Shown in pieces: positions 7,735-16,408 of a stretch of 34,709 nucleotides of DNA. How positions within the stretch are numbered: position 1 is the first letter of the stretch; each line of letters opens with the position of its first letter. Made by a program: the position numbers and the translations under genes. Under the pieces are notes generated by a model that had not been told where the DNA came from, ran no database searches, and was given only the letters and a program-made list of their open reading frames with translations. The stretch is from Polyangiaceae bacterium (GTDB lineage: Bacteria > Myxococcota_A > Polyangia > Polyangiales > Polyangiaceae): contig JAJDAH010000119.1 in the NCBI GenBank assembly GCA_029261965.1, positions 1 to 34,709 on the forward strand, read 5' to 3'.

Positions 7735-9405
7735 ATGCCCGAATTCATTTTCACGATGCAGGAGGTGACGCGAGTCCATCCTCCCGACAAAAAAGTCCTC
7801 GAGAACATCACGCTGGCGTTCTTTCCCGGCGCGAAGATCGGGGTGATTGGTTCGAACGGCTCCGGCAAGAGCTCGCTCCTCCGGATCATGGCCGGGGTGG
7901 ACAAAGAGTTCCTCGGCGAGGCGAAGCCGCACCCGGGAACCAAGGTCGGCTACTTCGCTCAAGAGCCGGAGCTTGGCGACGCAAAGACGGTCAAAGATGC
8001 GGTCTACGAAGCGGTCGCCGAGACGCGGGCGCTCATCACGAAGTTCGAAGAGGTCAGCTCGAAATTCGAGCAGCCGATGAGCGACGACGAGATGAACGAC
8101 TTGCTCGAGGTCCAAGGCAAGCTCCAGGACGAGATCGATGCGGCGGATGCGTGGAATCTCGATTCGAAAGTCGAGATCGCGATGGAAGCGCTTCGGCTAC
8201 CGCCCCCGGAGTCCGAACTCGAGCACCTGTCCGGCGGAGAGCGGCGGCGGGTCGCGCTGTGTCGCGTGCTGCTCGAGAAGCCCGATTTGCTCTTGCTCGA
8301 CGAGCCGACGAACCATCTCGACGCCGAGAGCGTCGCGTGGCTGCAGCGCTTTCTCCACGACTTTCCCGGCACCGTCGTGGCCGTAACGCACGACCGCTAC
8401 TTCCTCGACGACGTCGCCGAGTGGATTCTCGAGCTCGATCGCGGGCGCGGCTATCCGTACAAGGGCAACTATACCGGCTGGCTCGAGCAGAAGCAGGCTC
8501 GCCTCGCCCAGGCCGACAAGCAGGACACCGCGCGCCAGAAAAAGCTCGAGAGCGAGCTAGAGTGGGTGCGAGCGTCGCCTCGCGCCCGCCAGGCCAAGAG
8601 CAAGGCGCGCTTGAACGCCTACGAGGACCTCGTCAAACAAGCGGCCGAGCGAAGGGTCGACGGCGGCGAGATCTCGATTCCGCCCGGGCCTCGACTCGGC
8701 GATCTCGTGATCGAAGCCGAGCACCTGACGAAGGGGTTCGAGGACAAGCTTCTCATCGACGACTTCGAGTTTCGACTGCCCCGAAGCGGCATCGTCGGGG
8801 TCATCGGTCCGAACGGTGCGGGCAAGACCACGCTCTTTCGTATGCTCGTCGGCGAAGAAAAGCCGGACGACGGCGAGCTTCGCCTCGGGGAGACCGTCAA
8901 GATCGCCTACGTCGATCAGTCTCGCGACGCGCTCGCGGGGGACGACAACGTCTGGCAGGCGATTTCCGGGGGCGCCGAGACCGTCGAGCTCGGAAAACGC
9001 GAGGTCAGCTCGCGCGCCTACTGCGGGTGGTTCGGCTTCAAGGGGAGCGATCAGCAGAAGCTGGTGAAGACGCTCTCCGGGGGTGAACGCAACCGGGTTC
9101 ACTTGGCGAAGCTGCTCAAGAGCGGGGGGAACCTGATCTTGCTCGACGAGCCGACCAACGATCTCGACGTCGACACCCTGCGCTCGCTCGAAGAAGCTCT
9201 GCTCGACTTCCCCGGTTGCGTCGTCGTCATCAGCCACGACCGCTGGTTCCTCGATCGCATCGCCACTCACATGTTGGCGTTCGAGGGCGACAGCAAAGTC
9301 GAGTGGTTCGAAGGGAACTACCAGGCCTACGAAGCCGACCGCCGACGCCGATTCGGCGAGGACGCGGACCAACCGCGCCGAATCAAGTACAAGAAGCTAC
9401 GGTAG
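7735..9405 (+). CDS. ettA: energy-dependent translational throttle protein EttA (ABC-F)
   Basis: A cytosolic ABC-F ATPase of 556 residues, almost exactly the length of E. coli EttA. EttA binds the ribosomal E site and gates entry into elongation according to the ATP/ADP ratio. Both ATPase halves are complete: first Walker A GSNGSGKS (39-46), signature LSGGERRR (166-173), Walker B/DEPTN ([12 protein letters not shown], 185-196); second Walker A GPNGAGKT (358-365), LSGGERNR (448-455), DEPTNDLD (471-478). The arm region (about 95-140) and the linker (about 255-310) are present. The N-terminus ([11 protein letters not shown]) and C-terminus (RRIKYKKLR) match the EttA subgroup. ATG 7735 is preferred over GTG 7723 because GAGGA lies 6 bases before it. 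Confidence 0.95.
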   Translation: MPEFIFTMQEVTRVHPPDKKVLENITLAFFPGAKIGVIGSNGSGKSSLLRIMAGVDKEFLGEAKPHPGTKVGYFAQEPELGDAKTVKDAVYEAVAETRALITKFEEVSSKFEQPMSDDEMNDLLEVQGKLQDEIDAADAWNLDSKVEIAMEALRLPPPESELEHLSGGERRRVALCRVLLEKPDLLLLDEPTNHLDAESVAWLQRFLHDFPGTVVAVTHDRYFLDDVAEWILELDRGRGYPYKGNYTGWLEQKQARLAQADKQDTARQKKLESELEWVRASPRARQAKSKARLNAYEDLVKQAAERRVDGGEISIPPGPRLGDLVIEAEHLTKGFEDKLLIDDFEFRLPRSGIVGVIGPNGAGKTTLFRMLVGEEKPDDGELRLGETVKIAYVDQSRDALAGDDNVWQAISGGAETVELGKREVSSRAYCGWFGFKGSDQQKLVKTLSGGERNRVHLAKLLKSGGNLILLDEPTNDLDVDTLRSLEEALLDFPGCVVVISHDRWFLDRIATHMLAFEGDSKVEWFEGNYQAYEADRRRRFGEDADQPRRIKYKKLR

Positions 9406-9411
9406 TCCCAA

Positions 9412-10683
9412 ATGGAAACGAGGGCGGGGTTTCTCAAGGCACTCGGCCCCGGGCTTCTGTTCGCGGCCGCCGCGGTAGGCGTCTCCCACGTCGTGCAGTC
9501 GACCCGGGCCGGGGCCCAGTTCGGTCTGGCTCTCGTCGGCGCCGTCTTCTTGGCGAACCTCTTCAAGTACGCGCCGTTTCGTTTCGGGCCGATGTACACG
9601 GCGGCCACCGGTAAATCGCTTCTAGAGGGCTATCGGCGACAGGGCCGCTGGGCGCTCGGCATCTACGCGCTCGTCACTCTCGCGACGATGTTCATCGTGC
9701 AGGCGGCTGTCACCGTCGTGACCGCCGGGCTCGCGTTGGCCGTCACAGGCGTTCGAATGAGCCCGATCACGATGAGCGCCGTCCTTCTGGCGCTCTGCGG
9801 CGCCCTTTTGCTCATCGGCCGCTACCACTGGCTCGACCGCCTGGTGCGCGTGCTCGTCGTCATTTTCACGGTGAGCACGATCGCAGCGACGGTGCTCGTT
9901 TTGCCTCGCATCGACTGGGGGCAGTCCTGGTGGCTCGGTGCCGCCGATCTCGACCGCGCAACGATCTTCTTCGTCGTGGCGCTCGTCGGTTGGATGCCGT
10001 CGGCCATCGACGTCGCGGTTTGGCAGTCGCTTTGGGCGCTGGCGCGCCGTCACGACACTGGCCACGCGCCGACCCTGAAGGAGTCGATGCTCGACTTTCA
10101 CATCGGCTACATCGGGACGGTCGTCTTGGCGTTCTGCTTCCTCTTGATGGGCGCCGGCGTGATGCACGGCCAAGGCGTCGAATTCGAAGCCTCCGCTGGC
10201 GGGTTTGCGGCGCAAGTCATCGGACTGTACCGGTCGACCTTGGGCGACTGGGCGAAGTACATCATCGGTCCCGCGGCGTTCGCCGTGATGTTTTCGACGA
10301 CGCTGACCGTCATCGACGGCTTCCCGCGAGCGGTGGCGATCCTGGTGGCGCGGTTTCGCGGGCCCGAAGGCGACGACTACGAGCTCGAGCAGCCGGCTCA
10401 GCGACGCACCTATTGGATCGCCGTCGTCACCCTCGCGGCGGGCTCGATGCTCGTGCTTTGGCTCTTGCTCACGTCGCTCAAAGCCATGGTGGACATCGCC
10501 ACCACTCTCTCGTTTCTGACCGCGCCGGTGCTCGCCGGGTTGAACCATCGCGCGATGACGTCCGACGATGTGCCCGAAGAGGCTCGGCCGAAAAGTTGGC
10601 TGGTCGGGTTGAGCGGGCTCAGCATCTTCGTGCTGGGGGCGTTCGCTCTTTACTATTTGTACTTCAGGTACCTTTCGGGCTGA
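9412..10683 (+). CDS. Nramp-like transporter without the canonical metal-binding motifs
   Basis: A polytopic inner-membrane protein of 423 residues with about 11 hydrophobic segments. The start GPGLLFAAAAVG and AGAQFG (33-38) match Nramp (SLC11) helix 1. Where true Nramps have DPGN, this protein has G23-V-S-H26, and where helix 6 has MPH, it has M195-P-S. Those residues coordinate Mn/Fe in characterised Nramps, so the substrate may differ (another cation, or something organic). It begins 6 bases after ettA and is likely co-transcribed with it. Its 3' end overlaps the convergent BASS gene by 20 bases. The family assignment is good; the substrate is unknown. Confidence 0.82.
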   Translation: METRAGFLKALGPGLLFAAAAVGVSHVVQSTRAGAQFGLALVGAVFLANLFKYAPFRFGPMYTAATGKSLLEGYRRQGRWALGIYALVTLATMFIVQAAVTVVTAGLALAVTGVRMSPITMSAVLLALCGALLLIGRYHWLDRLVRVLVVIFTVSTIAATVLVLPRIDWGQSWWLGAADLDRATIFFVVALVGWMPSAIDVAVWQSLWALARRHDTGHAPTLKESMLDFHIGYIGTVVLAFCFLLMGAGVMHGQGVEFEASAGGFAAQVIGLYRSTLGDWAKYIIGPAAFAVMFSTTLTVIDGFPRAVAILVARFRGPEGDDYELEQPAQRRTYWIAVVTLAAGSMLVLWLLLTSLKAMVDIATTLSFLTAPVLAGLNHRAMTSDDVPEEARPKSWLVGLSGLSIFVLGAFALYYLYFRYLSG

Positions 10684-11599
10684 CCAACTTGTCGTCGGAG
10701 GATCGCGACCACGCAGCCGCGAGCGCCGATCCCGTCAAGTTGTGCCAGACGCTGAACACCGCGCCGGGGAGCGCGGCGGCGGCGGTGAAGTACTTGTTGG
10801 CCAAGGCGACGCCGAGACCCGAGTTCTGCATGCCCACCTCGATGGCGAGCGTGCGGCACGTGCGGGCGTCGAACCCGAGCAGTCGACCGCATCCGTAGCC
10901 GACCGCGAGACCGATCCCGTTGTGCAGGGCGACCGCCAGCACCACCTGCGGGCCGAGGGTGGCTATCCTCTTTTCGTTGAGCGCGACGATGATCGCGATG
11001 ATGACGACGATGGCCGCTACCGAGACGAGCGGGAACACGTCGCGTACGCGCGTCAGACGCTGCCCGAAGTACGTGTTGATGACCGTGCCGAGCACCACGG
11101 GCACCACGACGATCTTCAGCACGCTGAGCAACATGTTCGACCAATCGATCTCGACCGTTTGGCCGAGGTAAACGAGCGCGAGGGTCGGGGTCGCCACGAG
11201 CGCAACCACGGTGGAAACCGCGGTGAGACTGATCGACAACGCGACGTCGCCCCGAGCGAGGTACGTGATGACGTTCGACGCCGTACCGCCGGGGCAACAC
11301 CCCACGAGCACCAAGCCAACGAGTAAATCGCGCTCGAGCCCGAGCCCGGTGGCTACCCCGAGGGCAATGAGCGGCATGAAACCGAACTGGAGCACCACCC
11401 CGATGCCGATCTTACGAGGCTGCCGGGCCACTTCGGCGAAGCTCCCTCCAGTGAGCGTCATGCCCATGCCGAGCATCACCACCCCGAGCAGCGGCACGAT
11501 GGCCGGTTTCATCGGCGTAAAAATCTGCGGGGCCGCCAGCGCACCGAGCGAAAAGAGCACCGCCCAGAGCGGGAAGAGATCGCCGAGCCGCCGCAGCAT
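10664..11599 (-). CDS. BASS-family (bile acid:Na+ symporter-like) transporter
   Basis: A 311-residue inner-membrane protein with about 10 hydrophobic segments. It carries the family motifs CCPGGTASNV (100-109), ALHNGIGL (223-230) and EVGMQNSGLG (253-262), which form the sodium-binding crossover region in BASS transporters. The family moves organic anions such as bile acids, pantoate, pyruvate or other carboxylates with Na+, and sequence alone does not tell which. The gene runs convergent to the Nramp-like gene and shares 20 bases of 3' coding sequence with it. The start ATG 11599 lies 86 bases from the divergent DUF3179 gene. Length is normal. Confidence 0.92.
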   Translation of the reverse strand: MLRRLGDLFPLWAVLFSLGALAAPQIFTPMKPAIVPLLGVVMLGMGMTLTGGSFAEVARQPRKIGIGVVLQFGFMPLIALGVATGLGLERDLLVGLVLVGCCPGGTASNVITYLARGDVALSISLTAVSTVVALVATPTLALVYLGQTVEIDWSNMLLSVLKIVVVPVVLGTVINTYFGQRLTRVRDVFPLVSVAAIVVIIAIIVALNEKRIATLGPQVVLAVALHNGIGLAVGYGCGRLLGFDARTCRTLAIEVGMQNSGLGVALANKYFTAAAALPGAVFSVWHNLTGSALAAAWSRSSDDKLVSPKGT

Positions 11600-11685
11600 G
11601 TCGAAGACCGGTCTACCCCGAATCGCCCGGGGGCGCGGAAAACCGGGAGGGAAACTCGCCAGTTCTCTGTTCCGTATTTCCCGGC

Positions 11686-12912
11686 ATGTGGTCGAAGCAA
11701 GCGATGGCGCTCATCACGGCGGGCGCCGCCCTCCTCTCGACCGGATGCCACGCGTGTTCGAGCCACGAAAGCAACGCCAAGGCCGTCGTCCCCGCCCCCA
11801 CCACCGCTTCGGATGCGTCGAGGGTCGCCGTGGGCAGGGTCTCCGTCGAGCTCCTGCCGCAGGAAGATCCGCCGCCGGGTGCGGCGGCGGAGTTCAAGAC
11901 GGACTTTTCGCGCCACGTCGTTCCGTTCTCCGAAATCTTCTCCGGCGGACCACCAAAGGACGGCATCGCCGCCATCGACGACCCGAAGTTCGAACGGGTC
12001 GGCGAAGCCGACTCCTGGTTGAAACCCGAAGAGCCGGTGGTTCGAGTCGCCGTTGGCGACGAGGTGCGCGCCTACCCGATACAGGTGCTGATGTGGCACG
12101 AGCTCGTGAACGACACGGTGGGCAAGGAAGCTCTCGTCGTCACTTTCTGTCCGCTATGCAACACCGCGATCGTGTTCAAGAGGTCGCTCGCGGGGGCGGT
12201 GTTCGACTTTGGAGCGACCGGTCGGCTTCGGAACAGCAACCTCATCATGTACGATCGACAAACGGAAACCTGGTGGCAGCAAGCCACTGGCGAGGCCATA
12301 GCCGGTAAGCACGTCGGACAGAAGCTCGACTTTCACCCCGGTGAGATGATTTCCTGGGGCGACTTCAAGAGCCGGCATCCGACGGCGACCGTCCTGTCTC
12401 GAGATACGGGATTCCGGCGCGCCTACGGGCGAAACCCCTACAGCGGATACGACGACATCGACAAGCCGCCGTTTCTCTTCCGCGGCGAGACCCCGAAGGT
12501 GCTTCCGCCGGTTGCCCGGGTGCTCACCATAGAGGTCGGAAAGGAGGCGGTGGCCTTTCCTTATCGCGTGCTGAAGCGCGAGCTCGTGGCGAACGACACC
12601 GTCCTGTCGAAGCCGGTCGTCGTATTCTGGAAGCCCGGAACGAGCTCGGCGCTCGACGATTCGACCGTGGCGGGCGGACGGGACGTCGGCGCCGCCACCG
12701 CGTATTCGCGACGGCACCTCGGTCGTTTGCTCACGTTCGAAGCGAAGGGCGCACGCTTCGTCGATGCTGAGACCGGGAGCGTTTGGAATGCTCACGGCGT
12801 GGCCGTCAGCGGCGAGCTCGAGGGCGCGGTGCTGTCACCCGTCGTCGCCATCAACCACTTTTGGTTCTCCTGGGCCGCGTTCAAGCCCGAGACTCGCGTT
12901 TTCGGGCAGTAA
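11686..12912 (+). CDS. DUF3179 domain lipoprotein
   Basis: A 408-residue lipoprotein (LLSTGC, Cys21) with a Ser/Ala-rich linker to about residue 50 and then a full DUF3179 domain. Diagnostic segments are VRAYPIQVLMWHELVND (128-144), VTFCPLCNTAIVF (152-164, with FCPLC), GRLRNSNLIMYDRQT and WWQQATGEAI, and near the end WFSWAAFKPET. The family is widespread but its function is not established. The conserved CPLC and the repeated His/Asp pattern suggest a metal- or redox-binding extracytoplasmic protein, which is inference. It is divergent from the BASS gene with an 86-bp shared upstream region. Confidence 0.92.
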   Translation: MWSKQAMALITAGAALLSTGCHACSSHESNAKAVVPAPTTASDASRVAVGRVSVELLPQEDPPPGAAAEFKTDFSRHVVPFSEIFSGGPPKDGIAAIDDPKFERVGEADSWLKPEEPVVRVAVGDEVRAYPIQVLMWHELVNDTVGKEALVVTFCPLCNTAIVFKRSLAGAVFDFGATGRLRNSNLIMYDRQTETWWQQATGEAIAGKHVGQKLDFHPGEMISWGDFKSRHPTATVLSRDTGFRRAYGRNPYSGYDDIDKPPFLFRGETPKVLPPVARVLTIEVGKEAVAFPYRVLKRELVANDTVLSKPVVVFWKPGTSSALDDSTVAGGRDVGAATAYSRRHLGRLLTFEAKGARFVDAETGSVWNAHGVAVSGELEGAVLSPVVAINHFWFSWAAFKPETRVFGQ

Positions 12913-13020
12913 GTCTCGTGGGCCAAGTGCCCGAGATTCGACTGAAAATGGTCCCCGCGCTCGGGGCCGGCGAACAAAGACTCGCCGCAGCGCACGAATT
13001 TGGCGATTCAGCGTTGCACG

Positions 13021-13608
13021 ATGCCGGCCGAGCCGAAGGTGGACGGGCGACGAGCTCGGCGCGAGCGGTCGCGCGAAGCCGTCGTCGAAGCCTTGCTCGA
13101 CCTGTTGCGCGAGGGCAAGGGTGTGCCCGCCGCCAAGGACGTCGCGGATCGCGCGGGCGTCACCGAGCGCACGTTGTTCAACCTCTACGGCGACAAGGTC
13201 CAGCTGATGATGGCCGCGGTGGTCCGGTTCCGACAACACGCCGAAGAGACCATGCCCGTCGTTCCCACGCTCGGTACGCTCGAAGAACGTGTCGAAGCGT
13301 TCTTCGGGCCCTTCGCCTTGTTTCTCGAAGAGTACTCGGCGATTCGATGGGCGGCGCTCACGCAAACCGTGGCGGTGCCCGACATGCATCGCGGGGTCGT
13401 GCTTCGTCGGGTCCGGTCATGCATGGCGGAGCTCTTGGCGCCCGAGGGCATCGACATCGACGAAGACACGGAGCTCGGGGCCGCGGTGGCCGCTGCGGTG
13501 GATCCGCTCACTTGGCGGCAGCTGCGAATCCAGCAAGACCTCACCATCGATGCGGCGCGAGACGTCGTGGTCTTGAGTGTGCTCGCGCTCGCTCGGGCAC
13601 GGGGCTGA
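13021..13608 (+). CDS. TetR/AcrR-family transcriptional regulator
   Basis: A 195-residue regulator with an N-terminal TetR helix-turn-helix: a helix at 15-31, then AAKDVADRAGVTERTLFNLYGDK (38-59), where NLYGDK replaces the usual HFxxK segment. The C-terminal ligand/dimer domain (65-195) has no recognisable ligand signature. ATG 13021 is preferred to an upstream TTG at 13000. There is no strong ribosome binding site. It lies 108 bases after the DUF3179 gene and converges on the FHA gene with 8 bases between stop codons, so its target is not evident from context. Confidence 0.9.
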   Translation: MPAEPKVDGRRARRERSREAVVEALLDLLREGKGVPAAKDVADRAGVTERTLFNLYGDKVQLMMAAVVRFRQHAEETMPVVPTLGTLEERVEAFFGPFALFLEEYSAIRWAALTQTVAVPDMHRGVVLRRVRSCMAELLAPEGIDIDEDTELGAAVAAAVDPLTWRQLRIQQDLTIDAARDVVVLSVLALARARG

Positions 13609-13616
13609 GTCGCCGC

Positions 13617-14456
13617 TCAGGCCTTGAGGCGAAAAATCTTCTCGAGCCCTTCGAGTCGCTTCTGAGCGAACCGCTCCGACGGGGTCAAGTCGCGGCGTCT
13701 GAGGGCGGCGAGATACTCGCTGAACGGACCGAGCGCGATGCGGTCGACTTTCGGCGCGACTTCGTACAGGCGATCGACGGTCTCGATTGGCATCGGGACG
13801 ACGAGCGTCGAGTACAACGCCAGCAGGTAGTCTATCCATTTGCCGCGTCTGGTCGCGAGCGCGAGCTTGAGAGCGTAACTTTCGAGGCTCGCTTTCATCG
13901 ATGGATCCACGCTTCGGCCGACTTTCACATCTTCGAGTGCGGCTTCGAGCAGTGGCGTCAGCACACGAACGGCTTCGGCCACGTCGCCCAGGGCGAGCGC
14001 TTTGTCCGCGATGCCGCCGAGCAAGTCGACGGCGTTTGCGCGCCCAGTGGCATCCTCCTCCGCGATAGCGGTGTCCCGCGGGACGGTCTGGACTCCGGTG
14101 GCGATGGTGTCGTCGCGCACTCGGACCTCGGTGGCGTGCACCCGGTACCTCATGCGTTGCTGACCGATCACGATCTCGTCCCCGGACTCGAGCACCGTGG
14201 GCTGCTCGATCTTCACGCCGCGAAGCAACACACCGTTCGCACTACCGAGGTCCTGGATGATCGTGGCATTTGGCGTGATGACGATCTTCGCGTGCCGTCG
14301 GGACGCCAGGTGGTCGTCCAAAACGACCGCGCACTCGGGGCTGCGTCCGATTGTCGTTTCGCCGCTCAACGGGACCGAGTTGCCGCGAAGCTCGAGCCAA
14401 TGAGTCCGGTTCGACGGACTGACCGCTTGGATCTGAGGAAGAGTTTCGCCGGACAT
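13617..14456 (-). CDS. FHA-domain protein
   Basis: A 279-residue soluble protein with an N-terminal forkhead-associated domain, which binds phosphothreonine peptides. All key residues are visible: GR (37-38) in TTIGRSPECAVVLDD, SRRH (52-55), and DLGSANG (69-75). Residues about 130-279 form an all-helical region (LLGGIADKALALGDVAEAVRVLTPLLEAAL) that looks like TPR-like helices without a clear repeat register, ending QKRLEGLEKIFRLKA. Such proteins in Myxococcota are usually readers for Ser/Thr kinases, but no kinase is encoded nearby. It lies 86 bases after the flippase-like gene on the same strand, so it may or may not belong to that operon. Confidence 0.9.
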   Translation of the reverse strand: MSGETLPQIQAVSPSNRTHWLELRGNSVPLSGETTIGRSPECAVVLDDHLASRRHAKIVITPNATIIQDLGSANGVLLRGVKIEQPTVLESGDEIVIGQQRMRYRVHATEVRVRDDTIATGVQTVPRDTAIAEEDATGRANAVDLLGGIADKALALGDVAEAVRVLTPLLEAALEDVKVGRSVDPSMKASLESYALKLALATRRGKWIDYLLALYSTLVVPMPIETVDRLYEVAPKVDRIALGPFSEYLAALRRRDLTPSERFAQKRLEGLEKIFRLKA

Positions 14457-14542
14457 GGGCCTCGGGGGGCCTTAGTTATCGTTCGGAGCCGGCGCTCGCG
14501 CAAGCGTCGACCAGTCGATTCAGCGTCGAGCTTTTGTAGTTG

Positions 14543-15559
14543 TCACGGCTCGGCGGAGCGGGCCTCGGCGCCGCGCGACGACGTGCCCACGGCCTCCGTC
14601 GGGTAAAGCACGACGATGGGATAGCTCATGGCGGCGAACGCCCAAGTGCGCAGTCGGCGGATGAGTCCCACCGAGACCCCTGCGGCCGCGCTCATGCCGA
14701 GTAGCTCGAACACGTAGCCATGGCCTCCCTCGAACGCGCCTAACGCGCCGGGAATGAAAGCAAAAGCGGTGTTGACCAGCACACCCACGGCCCCGATGAA
14801 ATACGCCGTGGAAAAGTCGACGGTCATGCCGAGGAGCAAAACAGCGACATACACGTCCACCGAACGAAGCAGCCTCCCCGCCATGTGGGCAATGAACGAC
14901 AGCCAGAGACGCCCCTGACGCTTCGTCCAAAGGGTCGACAAGGTCTGATCGACGCGGTCGAGGCGCTCGCGGGTTTCTGGGCGAATTCGCACTCGAACGA
15001 GCGCGAGCCAGTGGGTGAGGGTGCTCACCAGGCGGCCCCGGGCTTGCTGTCGGATCAGGAATGCAAAACCTACCACCCACATAGCTAGGAGTGTTCCGGC
15101 GGTCGCCAAAGCCGCCGGATGGTCCGAGAGCACGAACACACCCAACATCAACCCCGTGACCATGAAAACGAGGCTGGCCAAGAAGAACATCGTCTTGTCC
15201 AACAGGACGATGCTGCTTCCGGTTTCCAGCCCGACGTGTTTTTTCAGCATGAGAGCTTTCACCGGTTCTCCACCCATGTTGAAAAACGGGGTGAGCGTGT
15301 TGACCGACTCTCCCCCGACTCGGATGAGAAACACCGTGAGCCACTTCATCCGGTGAGCCGGGTCGAACAAGAGCCACATTCCCGTCGCGGCCATCGTGCG
15401 CCACCCGAGGGCGATCAATATGAGCCAGAGAAAGCCCCAGCCGACACTCATCGCGTGAGCGAGCACTTCCTTCGGGCCGGCGCGCCACACCAACACACCC
15501 AAGAGCGTCAGCCCGAGAAGAAGGAGCGCGACGCGCTTGGCCGTGCCTTTTTTTTTCAT
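14543..15559 (-). CDS. LPG_synthase_TM (flippase-like) integral membrane protein
   Basis: A 338-residue polytopic protein of the lysylphosphatidylglycerol-synthase transmembrane group, which also includes HpnL and AglD-like proteins and is often proposed to translocate lipids. Family hallmarks are RVGGESVNTLTPFFNMGGEP (81-100), the G-E-P-V-K-A motif, and PGALGAFEGGHGYVFELLG with the FEG segment. It has about eight hydrophobic helices. Its ATG overlaps the TGA of the sulfotransferase by one base (15559), implying translational coupling. It is the last of four linked genes and could flip the product made by the other three, which is inference. The start codon is followed by a run of A (Met-Lys-Lys-Lys). 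Confidence 0.88.
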   Translation of the reverse strand: MKKKGTAKRVALLLLGLTLLGVLVWRAGPKEVLAHAMSVGWGFLWLILIALGWRTMAATGMWLLFDPAHRMKWLTVFLIRVGGESVNTLTPFFNMGGEPVKALMLKKHVGLETGSSIVLLDKTMFFLASLVFMVTGLMLGVFVLSDHPAALATAGTLLAMWVVGFAFLIRQQARGRLVSTLTHWLALVRVRIRPETRERLDRVDQTLSTLWTKRQGRLWLSFIAHMAGRLLRSVDVYVAVLLLGMTVDFSTAYFIGAVGVLVNTAFAFIPGALGAFEGGHGYVFELLGMSAAAGVSVGLIRRLRTWAFAAMSYPIVVLYPTEAVGTSSRGAEARSAEP

Positions 15560-16404
15560 CAGCCGGAGTAACCGAACCAGGGGTCGAGCTCGTCCTCGAC
15601 GATTTTGGAAATCTTCTCGATGTCCGTGGCGGCCAGGTAGTCCACGTAGCCGCCGACCTTTCCACGCCGAGCCTTGAAGGAGCTCGGATCGCTCGCGTCG
15701 CCGGGGCGCAGACGCTTCGTCGTGTACTGCATCGAGGCCTCGCGCTTGCGAAGCTTTTCGATGTCGTTGGCGCCGACGGAATCTTCGATGACGCCGTCGC
15801 CGATGTCTTTCACCCCCATGAAATCGAGAATCTCACGGAGCTTCCTTTTCGGGTCCGCGTGGATGTCCTCGTAGCGCACGAGCAAGAGCGCTTGGGGCAC
15901 GTCGCGGTTTTGGGCCCAGATGTTGTAGTAACGAATCATGCTGAAGAGCGAGCCGCGCTCTTGCCAGATGAACTCCGGGAGCTCCTTGTCGGTCACCTTC
16001 CAGCGTTTGGTCATCTGAAAGTGCAGCGACACGATGGCGTCGCGCGGATCGCGTACCAGTAGAACGACCTTCTTCTGGCGGTACCGGTCTTTGGTGAGGC
16101 TCAGTTGACGGGGCAGCTTCCAGTGCGGCTCGTCGTCGTGGATGGCCCTGACGAGCGGGATGTTCGGGTGCGCTTCGGTGAACTCGTGGAATTCGAGAGG
16201 TTCCTTCGGAATGATAGCGGTGTGTCTCGACAGCGCGGTGTGAACGAGCAGTCGGACCCAGGTGCCGCCGGTTTTCGGGAACCAGACGATGAAGACGTCG
16301 GCTTTGTGATTTTTGTACCACTGGAGCGGCGAGTAGCGTTCGCCGAAGATCGACAAGCGCGGCTTGAAAAAACCGCGAGCACGTACGGTCAGCGAATCGA
16401 GCAT
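15559..16404 (-). CDS. PAPS-dependent sulfotransferase
   Basis: A 281-residue cytosolic or membrane-associated sulfotransferase. The 5'-phosphosulfate loop is VWFPKTGGTWVR (40-51), the 3'-phosphate motif is RDPRDAIVSL (118-127), and near the C-terminus RRGKVGGYVDYL corresponds to the RKGxxGDWK region of the family. A candidate catalytic His is in RAIHDDEPHW (His89 or His94). The enzyme should move a sulfuryl group from PAPS to a hydroxyl or amine. The substrate is not shown by the sequence. It begins 4 bases after the CDP-alcohol transferase gene ends and overlaps the flippase-like start by one base, so its acceptor is most likely a product of that pathway. Confidence 0.92.
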   Translation of the reverse strand: MLDSLTVRARGFFKPRLSIFGERYSPLQWYKNHKADVFIVWFPKTGGTWVRLLVHTALSRHTAIIPKEPLEFHEFTEAHPNIPLVRAIHDDEPHWKLPRQLSLTKDRYRQKKVVLLVRDPRDAIVSLHFQMTKRWKVTDKELPEFIWQERGSLFSMIRYYNIWAQNRDVPQALLLVRYEDIHADPKRKLREILDFMGVKDIGDGVIEDSVGANDIEKLRKREASMQYTTKRLRPGDASDPSSFKARRGKVGGYVDYLAATDIEKISKIVEDELDPWFGYSG

Positions 16405-16408
16405 GCGC

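Noticed and set aside
12783-14606. 607-codon plus-strand frame
   Set aside because: It runs through the DUF3179 end, the TetR gene and the FHA gene, is Arg/Gly-rich, and matches no fold. It is a shadow of real genes in GC-rich DNA.
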